Part shown: one piece after another, positions 50,769-55,895 of the stretch
How the letters are laid out: every line of letters begins with the position of its first letter
Numbering within the stretch: the stretch's first letter is position 1
Source of the DNA: Methanocellales archaeon
GTDB lineage: Archaea; Halobacteriota; UBA148
Direction: 5' to 3'
Assembly (NCBI GenBank): GCA_030019435.1
Contig: JASEEV010000004.1
Location: 1-55,895 of the forward strand
Length of the DNA stretch: 55,895 nucleotides
Translations under genes and position numbers: made by a program
Notes under the pieces: model-generated
Told to the model about the DNA's origin: nothing
What the model saw: only the letters and a program-made list of their open reading frames with translations
The model's database searches: none

Positions 50769-51964
50769 TTTTCCTCCTCTTCTAGGAGCTCTTTAGCTCT
50801 GTCCAATCGTATTCTTCCCTCTCTGACCAGAGCGCTTGCAATCTTATCCACCATGTCGCCAGTTGCGCCTGCCATGACTGCTATGTTTTTTGCATGCAAA
50901 GACATGTGCCCCCTCTGTATTCCTTCCGTTGCCAAAGCGCGAAGTGCAGCAAGGTTTTGTGCCAAGCCAACCGATGCCATGACCTCTGCTAGCTCCGAGG
51001 CGGTTTTCACCCCAAGGATCTTCAAGTTCGCGATGGCTACTGGGTGCACCTTGGTCGCACCGCCAACCAGACCAGCTGCAATGGGCAATTCTATCGTTCC
51101 GACCAGATCTCCGTCTTCATTCTTCTCGTATGTTGTCAGGGGCTTATATCTGCCGGAGAAAGATGCATATGAGTGCGCACCCGCCTCTATGGCTCTGGTG
51201 TCATTGCCAGTCGCTAATGCCACTGCAGTAATGCCATTCATTATGCCCTTATTATGGGTCGCGCATCGGTATGGGTCTGCTGCCGCAAAAGAATATGCTT
51301 GGATGATGGCATCAACGGCATCTTCCCCTCCCAACGCCTCCTTGGAAAAAACCGCTTTGGCTCTAGCCAATCGCTTGACAGCTAGGTTGGAGACTATTCT
51401 GAGATATACTCTGCCAGAGGTTAGTTGCTCGATTAATGGAGACACTCTCTCGCACATCGTATTGACCGTATTAGCGCCCATCGCATCTCTGCAATCCACA
51501 AGCAAATGCACGATTACCATTTTGCCAGAGGGTGTTTCAATGATCCTCACCTCTAAATCTCTTGCTCCGCCACCAAGTTTTACTAGTGTGGGGTTTTGTT
51601 CGTTCGCTAGCTCTAAAATTTTTTTCCTCGCTCCCAGGATGGAAGTTCTTGCCCCATGTGGATCATCGCAAATCAGTTGAATTTGCCCGATCATTATTGG
51701 TTTTGTAGCACTAGCAGAAAAGCCTCCTTTGTCCCTCGCCATTTTGGCAGCATTGCTAGCAGCCGCAATGACAGAAGGCTCTTCTATCGCCATTGGTATG
51801 AGGTAGTCCTTTCCATTGATGGTGAAGTTTGTAGCAATCCCCAGAGGGGTCTCCATGACTCCAATCACATTCTCGATCATCTTATCCGCCTGATCTACGC
51901 TCAGTGCACCGCTCTTCCTGATATTTTCGGCCGATTCCTCATCCAGGTTTGCGAACTCCCTCAC
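50765..51964 (-). CDS. HMG-CoA reductase, class II-like, with disturbed start
   Basis: It reduces HMG-CoA to mevalonate. Catalytic residues are visible: Glu in [10 protein letters not shown], Lys in [10 protein letters not shown], Asp in [10 protein letters not shown] and His in HMSLHAKN. The sequence resembles class II enzymes (Archaeoglobus, Pseudomonas mevalonii). The only standard start in frame is GTG 51964. The same frame upstream, back to about 52018, encodes a family-typical N-terminus ([18 protein letters not shown]) but has no ATG, GTG or TTG. One missing G near 52021 would restore an ATG overlapping the DUF35 stop. The protein may therefore be longer, to about 52022. Confidence 0.9.
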   Translation of the reverse strand: MREFANLDEESAENIRKSGALSVDQADKMIENVIGVMETPLGIATNFTINGKDYLIPMAIEEPSVIAAASNAAKMARDKGGFSASATKPIMIGQIQLICDDPHGARTSILGARKKILELANEQNPTLVKLGGGARDLEVRIIETPSGKMVIVHLLVDCRDAMGANTVNTMCERVSPLIEQLTSGRVYLRIVSNLAVKRLARAKAVFSKEALGGEDAVDAIIQAYSFAAADPYRCATHNKGIMNGITAVALATGNDTRAIEAGAHSYASFSGRYKPLTTYEKNEDGDLVGTIELPIAAGLVGGATKVHPVAIANLKILGVKTASELAEVMASVGLAQNLAALRALATEGIQRGHMSLHAKNIAVMAGATGDMVDKIASALVREGRIRLDRAKELLEEEEK

Positions 51965-52019
51965 CTTTTCTAGCCTCTCTAGGGGACTAAGTTTATAGAA
52001 ACCCGAAATCCTTGACGTT

Positions 52020-52424
52020 TTATTCGTTCAAATCACCTCTAGGCATGAACTTCGTGCCATAGCAAATAACGCCCTCGGGGCTCTCCTCAGTTATTTTTCT
52101 AAAGACAGAGCACACCTTCATGCCGATCTCGATCTCGTCTGGGTCACAGACTATCTGAGTTGTCAGGCGCGGCCCCTCTTCCAACCTGACTATTGCGAGC
52201 ACATAAGGAGTCTGCCTCTCAAAAGCGTCTGAAGCAGAGCGAATGACGGTATAGGTGACGACTTCTCCGATGCCTTTGAACTTGCACTCCTCTATCGTGC
52301 CTGCCCTTCTACAAGCTGGGCACGTGGTACGCGGCGGAAAGTAGTATTCCCCACATGTCAAACACTTGGTTCCGATCAAGTTGTACCTTGCGGGGATATG
52401 TCTCCAAAATCTTGGGGCTGCCAT
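52020..52424 (-). CDS. DUF35 zinc-ribbon/OB-fold protein of the thiolase/HMG-CoA synthase complex
   Basis: 134 residues. The N-terminal rubredoxin-like zinc ribbon ([21 protein letters not shown]) is followed by an OB fold ([40 protein letters not shown]). In a methanogen it scaffolds acetoacetyl-CoA thiolase and HMG-CoA synthase into one complex. The gene lies 4 bases after the thiolase gene, consistent with that role. Confidence 0.94.
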   Translation of the reverse strand: MAAPRFWRHIPARYNLIGTKCLTCGEYYFPPRTTCPACRRAGTIEECKFKGIGEVVTYTVIRSASDAFERQTPYVLAIVRLEEGPRLTTQIVCDPDEIEIGMKVCSVFRKITEESPEGVICYGTKFMPRGDLNE

Positions 52425-52428
52425 GTGA

Positions 52429-53598
52429 TCACCTGTTTATGCTTAAGATATGAACTACTGCAGTTCCACCGGTTCCCCCAACGTTATGCGTTAGACCGAC
52501 CTCTGCACCACCAACTTGCCGCTTTCCTGCCTCCCCCCTTAGCTGAAGGACAATCTCAACTGCTTGTTTTATACCAGTCGCGCCAACTGGATGTCCACAT
52601 GCCTTCAAGCCGCCAGAGGGGTTCACTGGAATTTTTCCATCCAACGCAGTCATGCCCTCCTCTGTAGCAGGACCACCTTTGCCTTTGGGAACGAAGCCAA
52701 GATCCTCTATGGCACAGATCTCTGCAATAGTGAAACAATCATGCACCTCAGCCAAGTCGACATCCTTCGGCTCGATAGATGCCATCTCGTATGCTTTTTT
52801 TGCGGCATGTACGGTGGCATCCAAAGTGGTAATGTCTCGTCGATCATGGAGTGATATGGTATCGGTTGCATGTGCTGATGCCTTTACGTACACCGGTGCA
52901 TCTGTGTGTTTCCTTGCGATCTCAGCTGGTGCAAGTACCACAGCTGCTGCACCATCTGTTATGGGAGAGCAATCGAAAAGGCGGAGAGGGTCAGCGATCA
53001 ATGTGGAATTCATGACCTCACCAAGCGAGATTTCTTTACGGTACTGCGCCTTGGGGTTCATCGTCGCATTAAGATGGTTTTTCACCGCAACCATGGCAAG
53101 TTGCTCTCTTGTGGTCCCGTATTTGTGCATGTGCAACCTCGCTATCATCGCATACAATCCGGGAAACGTCGCGCCCATAAGCACTTCCCATTCTCTGTCA
53201 GCGGCGGAAGCGAGCGCATCTATTGCCACCCCCGTTCCTACATCGGTCATCTTCTCCACGCCCGCTGCGACTACGATGTCATGATATCCAGAAGCGACCG
53301 CAAGCACTCCTTGTGATAATGCAAGTCCACCTGAGGCGCATGCTGCCTCTACGCGAACGGAAGGCACATGTAGTGATGCCAACCCAGCATAGTCTGCTAT
53401 TAAGGAGCCTATGTGCTCCTGGTCGATGAATTTGCCTGCGCTCATGTTTCCCACATAAAGGGCATCGATCTCCTCTCCATGGATGGATGCATCCTCCAGA
53501 GCGCTTAAGCCTGCTTCGACGAAGATATCCCTGAACGAACGGTCCCACATCTCACCGAAATTTGTGCATCCCACTCCGATGATCACAACCTCTCTCAT
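52429..53598 (-). CDS. acetyl-CoA C-acetyltransferase (archaeal thiolase)
   Basis: 389 residues. The nucleophile is C87 in [16 protein letters not shown], with active-site [17 protein letters not shown] and [17 protein letters not shown]. It condenses two acetyl-CoA to acetoacetyl-CoA. It starts 1 base before the HMG-CoA synthase stop (adjacent genes) and works with the DUF35 protein and HMG-CoA synthase. Confidence 0.95.
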   Translation of the reverse strand: MREVVIIGVGCTNFGEMWDRSFRDIFVEAGLSALEDASIHGEEIDALYVGNMSAGKFIDQEHIGSLIADYAGLASLHVPSVRVEAACASGGLALSQGVLAVASGYHDIVVAAGVEKMTDVGTGVAIDALASAADREWEVLMGATFPGLYAMIARLHMHKYGTTREQLAMVAVKNHLNATMNPKAQYRKEISLGEVMNSTLIADPLRLFDCSPITDGAAAVVLAPAEIARKHTDAPVYVKASAHATDTISLHDRRDITTLDATVHAAKKAYEMASIEPKDVDLAEVHDCFTIAEICAIEDLGFVPKGKGGPATEEGMTALDGKIPVNPSGGLKACGHPVGATGIKQAVEIVLQLRGEAGKRQVGGAEVGLTHNVGGTGGTAVVHILSINR

Positions 53599-54633
53599 TT
53601 ACACCATTCCCTTGTGCTTTGCATATAGCGCATAGTCCAAGTATTTTGTACCCTTCAATAATTCCTGGACGGTCGGCGCTTTGTCCCTCATTTCATCGAT
53701 CTTCTCCTTAACAACGATACTAAACGAATCGCTACCAGCCCCAGAGCCAAATGATGTCATGAGTACTCTGGAGCCTGGCTCAGCCCCATCGAAAACGGCT
53801 GCAAGACCGATCAAGGATGAAGCAGAGTATGTGTTGCCCAACATGGGCACTACCAAACCCGGTCGAATTTGCTCTTTGGTGAATCCAAGCGTTTTTGCTA
53901 CGCGCAGAGGAAACTTGCCGTTCGGTTGGTGAAATACCACAAAGTCATAGTCGCTTGGCTTTGCACCAACCTTTATCATCAGACCCTTTGTCGCGGAAAC
54001 GATGTGCTTAAAATATGCCGGCTCACCAGTAAATCTGCCACCATGTAGGGGATAACTCATCCCCTCACGACGCCAGAAGTCTGGCGTATCAGTCGTAAAA
54101 GAACATGTGTCCTCTATTTCCGCTATGAGATCCTTTTTCCCGATGACGTATGCAGCGCCCCCTCCTGCTGTTGTATATTCGAGCGCGTCTCCAGGTGCAG
54201 CCTGTGAGACATCAGATCCAATTGCTATGCCATATTTGATCAATCCAGCAGCTACTTCGCCCATACAGGCTTGGATTGCAGCGGTGCCAGCTTTGCAAGC
54301 GAACTCGAAATCCGCGCTTGTGAGAAATGGTGTCGCACCTATAGCTTCTGCGACCATCGTCGCGGTTGGCTTAACAGCGTAGGGGTGACTCTCTGATCCG
54401 ACGTAGATCGCTCCAATTTCTTTGGGATCGACGTTGCTGCGACGAACGGCATTTCTCGCCGCCTCTACTGCAATGGTCGCAGTGTCCTCATCGATATCTG
54501 GCACTGACTTTTCATATACCATCAGCCCGCTTTTGATGTTTTCAGGATCGTCCCCCCACACTCTCGCAATTTCCTCTACCTTGATCTTATAGCGAGGGAT
54601 GTATACACCATAACTTGTGATTCCAATGCTCAT
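53599..54633 (-). CDS. hydroxymethylglutaryl-CoA synthase, archaeal type
   Basis: 344 residues. It starts [25 protein letters not shown]. The active cysteine is C113 in [19 protein letters not shown]; later motifs are [23 protein letters not shown] (histidine) and [39 protein letters not shown]. It adds acetyl-CoA to acetoacetyl-CoA. Its start overlaps the upstream regulator by 4 bp. Confidence 0.96.
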   Translation of the reverse strand: MSIGITSYGVYIPRYKIKVEEIARVWGDDPENIKSGLMVYEKSVPDIDEDTATIAVEAARNAVRRSNVDPKEIGAIYVGSESHPYAVKPTATMVAEAIGATPFLTSADFEFACKAGTAAIQACMGEVAAGLIKYGIAIGSDVSQAAPGDALEYTTAGGGAAYVIGKKDLIAEIEDTCSFTTDTPDFWRREGMSYPLHGGRFTGEPAYFKHIVSATKGLMIKVGAKPSDYDFVVFHQPNGKFPLRVAKTLGFTKEQIRPGLVVPMLGNTYSASSLIGLAAVFDGAEPGSRVLMTSFGSGAGSDSFSIVVKEKIDEMRDKAPTVQELLKGTKYLDYALYAKHKGMV

Positions 54634-55337
54634 TTTCCCCTCCTCAAAACTTCGATCATCTTGTTTATGGAAAAAGTGGTCGTCATCAATGGGATTTGTT
54701 CTATTTCCGCGATCTTCCGCGCCGTCGGGTCTATTTCCGGTTCATTCAGTCCATGGAGCACTACAGCACCTGGTTTTAGGTTGGTGACCCTGATCGCCAC
54801 CATCGGCGATTTGCCAGTCGACACCTTGGTAAAGATCAATGCTCTCTCAGTGGACCATCCGTACAATCTATAGAATTCATTTGAGGATAACTCCAGAATC
54901 GCTTTTATGCTGTCTATGATGGTGTAACCGTTGATCGCCTTGTTGAAGTCTCCAACGATCTTCTCGGCGCGAATTAGCTCGGCGAAATTTTCAAGCGGAA
55001 GTGGCGTCGAATATTCGTACATGTCATAAATTACGTTAGCAAGCCCACTGCGCAAGATGCTTTCATAAGAGTGAAGTTTTTTACCCCCCTTCTGCATGTC
55101 CAATTCTAGTAATGCACCTACGATCCTACCAACGATCAAGGTGCCAGGAGACTTCCTTCTCCCAGACTCATAGTCGCTGATAACGGAGGGTGATGTACCT
55201 AAGAATTTTGAGAGTTCTGCCTGCGAGATCTCAAAGTTTTTTCGCCACTTCTTAAGCGTTTCACCTGGATCATCTGATAATGTAACCTCCCCAGCCATTT
55301 TCTCTGCTAATCTCTTACGAATGTCGTTAGCATCCAT
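54630..55337 (-). CDS. XRE-type HTH regulator heading the mevalonate operon
   Basis: 235 residues. The HTH_3 domain (about 28-75) is [48 protein letters not shown]. The C-terminal part (100-235) is an archaeal ligand-binding-like domain ([36 protein letters not shown]...). It resembles archaeal regulators that sit before HMG-CoA synthase. It overlaps that gene by 4 bp, so it may regulate the pathway and itself. TATA AAATTTATAACC lies about 25-30 bases before the ATG, suggesting a leaderless transcript. Confidence 0.9.
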   Translation of the reverse strand: MDANDIRKRLAEKMAGEVTLSDDPGETLKKWRKNFEISQAELSKFLGTSPSVISDYESGRRKSPGTLIVGRIVGALLELDMQKGGKKLHSYESILRSGLANVIYDMYEYSTPLPLENFAELIRAEKIVGDFNKAINGYTIIDSIKAILELSSNEFYRLYGWSTERALIFTKVSTGKSPMVAIRVTNLKPGAVVLHGLNEPEIDPTARKIAEIEQIPLMTTTFSINKMIEVLRRGK

Positions 55338-55355
55338 ATGATAGGGGAAGACGTA

Positions 55356-55368
55356 ACAGGTTATAAAT
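55356..55368 (-). promoter_or_regulatory. TATA box of the mevalonate operon
   Basis: On the minus strand TTAAATTTATAACC lies about 22-33 bases before ATG 55337, the standard distance for a leaderless archaeal transcript. Confidence 0.5.
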
Positions 55369-55403
55369 TTAACGAATGTAGCATCGACATTAGACGTATT
55401 TTA

Positions 55404-55477
55404 TGGGGCTGCGGAGATTTGAACTCCGGTCACAAGACCCCCAGTCTCATAGGATAACCAGGCTACCCTACAGCCCC
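55404..55477 (-). tRNA. tRNA-Pro (GGG)
   Basis: On the minus strand the acceptor GGGGCTG (55477-55471) pairs with CAGCCCC (55411-55405), discriminator A. The D arm TAGGGTAGCCTGGTTATCCT is proline-like. The anticodon stem TGAGA/TCTTG (with two G-U pairs) encloses the loop CTGGGGG, anticodon GGG at 55442-55440. The T arm is CGGAGTTCAAATCTCCG. No intron. Confidence 0.92.
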
Positions 55478-55485
55478 TTGGCGAG

Positions 55486-55725
55486 TCACAAACTCCTAAT
55501 TCGATTCTCCACCTCGACCCCAACACCGGTCAGAGCGTATGATTTGCCATCTACCTTGACCAGTCCTTTTTCTTCTAACCCTTCTAGGACCTTCACAGCC
55601 AATCTCTCTGGTATATGCGTCATCTTGGCAACTTTGCCAACTTCAAGTTCACCTTTTCCCAATACTTGTATGATTTGCATTCTCTTCATGTTTCCAGTCA
55701 CATATCCAACCAATTCTTCCATCAT
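55486..55725 (-). CDS. small winged-helix protein
   Basis: About 79 residues from ATG 55725: MMEELVGYVTGNMKRMQIIQVLGKGELEVGKVAKMTHIPERLAVKVLEGLEEKGLVKVDGKSYALTGVGVEVENRI. This is an archaeal winged helix with the recognition helix at RLAVKVLEGLEEKGLV and a short wing. The longer frame begins inside the terminal hairpin repeat and is unlikely. It precedes tRNA-Pro on the same strand by 8 bases. Confidence 0.78.
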   Translation of the reverse strand: MMEELVGYVTGNMKRMQIIQVLGKGELEVGKVAKMTHIPERLAVKVLEGLEEKGLVKVDGKSYALTGVGVEVENRIRSL

Positions 55726-55746
55726 GCTCATTCTTATTCGCATACG

Positions 55747-55809
55747 GTGCGATAAGTTTATTGCTCCCAAGGAGAAACGCAGTTTCTCCTTTGAACCTCT
55801 TCCTCTGGG
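55747..55809. repeat. terminal hairpin repeat, copy 1
   Basis: It starts GTGCGATAAGTTTATTGCTC and contains a perfect hairpin: arms AAGGAGAAAC (55769-55778) and GTTTCTCCTT (55782-55791), loop GCA. It is repeated 85 bp later. A second inverted repeat, CGAAAGGGC (55813-55821) and GCCCTTCG (55825-55832), sits between the copies. Confidence 0.75.
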
Positions 55810-55831
55810 TTTCGAAAGGGCGAAGCCCTTC

Positions 55832-55895
55832 GTGCGATAAGTTTATTGCTCCCAAGGAGAAACGCAGTTTCTCCTTTGAACCTCTTCTCTGTGGG
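55832..55895. repeat. terminal hairpin repeat, copy 2, running to the window edge
   Basis: It is almost identical to copy 1 for about 55 bases, with the hairpin arms at 55854-55863 and 55867-55876. It differs only near the end (CCTCTTCTCTGTGGG against CCTCTTCCTCTGGG). It probably continues into a longer array outside the window. Confidence 0.75.

Noticed and set aside
50853-51680. 275-codon plus-strand frame opposite HMG-CoA reductase
   Set aside because: An Ala/Ser-rich shadow; the reductase catalytic residues are all on the minus strand.

Overview
The window comes from an archaeon, most likely an uncultivated euryarchaeon related to methane- or alkane-oxidising and methanogenic lineages. 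Archaeal markers are TFE, archaeal-type SAM synthetase, threonyl-tRNA synthetase, aTrm56, TrmI, NAC and DUF460, an intron-containing tRNA-Tyr, the archaeal mevalonate complex, DacZ, and TATA boxes placed for leaderless or short-leader transcripts. A giant membrane-anchored multiheme cytochrome with its own CcmE and CcmF, and a Re-citrate synthase-like gene, would fit Syntrophoarchaeia, Methanophagales (ANME-1) or Archaeoglobi. No mcr or other diagnostic gene is present, so the lineage is inference.

Positions 1-8.2 kb and 15-17.4 kb are toxin-antitoxin islands holding about ten modules: MNT/HEPN, DUF4258/zinc finger, several AbrB/PIN pairs, UPF0175/DUF3368, MazE/MazF and a BrnT-like pair. Most pairs overlap by 4-14 bp, and several have an inverted or direct repeat beside a TATA box, each with a different sequence. 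A dispersed repeat lies between the modules. Read on the minus strand it encodes the start of a small membrane peptide (M-x-K-R...AKLIVG). One copy is an intact 58-codon gene leading the MNT/HEPN operon, and the others are truncated or frameshifted.

Positions 8.2-15 kb are housekeeping: tRNA-Tyr, tRNA-Asp, FtsZ, the tRNA thiolase NcsA/TtuA, DUF460, SAM synthetase, a DUF59 Fe-S factor, DUF429 and an acylphosphatase-like protein. Positions 17.4-23 kb hold DacZ (c-di-AMP synthesis) and a metabolic cluster: aconitase-family large and small subunits and isocitrate dehydrogenase on one strand, facing a Re-citrate synthase-like gene with an unknown cysteine-containing partner. Together these could make 2-oxoglutarate from oxaloacetate and acetyl-CoA. 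Positions 23-26.6 kb hold Trm56, TFE, an HD protein, two tandem small membrane proteins, FxsA, a YdjM-like protein and an ACT regulator.

Positions 26.7-38 kb are the respiratory highlight: a CcmE-like heme chaperone, a 2945-residue cytochrome with about 73 heme-binding motifs counted by eye, and CcmF. The cytochrome has N- and C-terminal membrane segments, Ig-like or beta-rich domains and long internal duplications.

Positions 38-55.9 kb hold threonyl-tRNA synthetase, small regulators and a pseudogene, an nnr-moaC-trmJ-methylthiotransferase operon, NAC-TrmI, a stomatin/NfeD pair, pyrBI, and the mevalonate-entry operon (regulator, HMG-CoA synthase, thiolase, DUF35, HMG-CoA reductase, PanB). 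The window ends with tRNA-Pro, a winged-helix regulator and an 85-bp-period hairpin repeat that runs off the edge.
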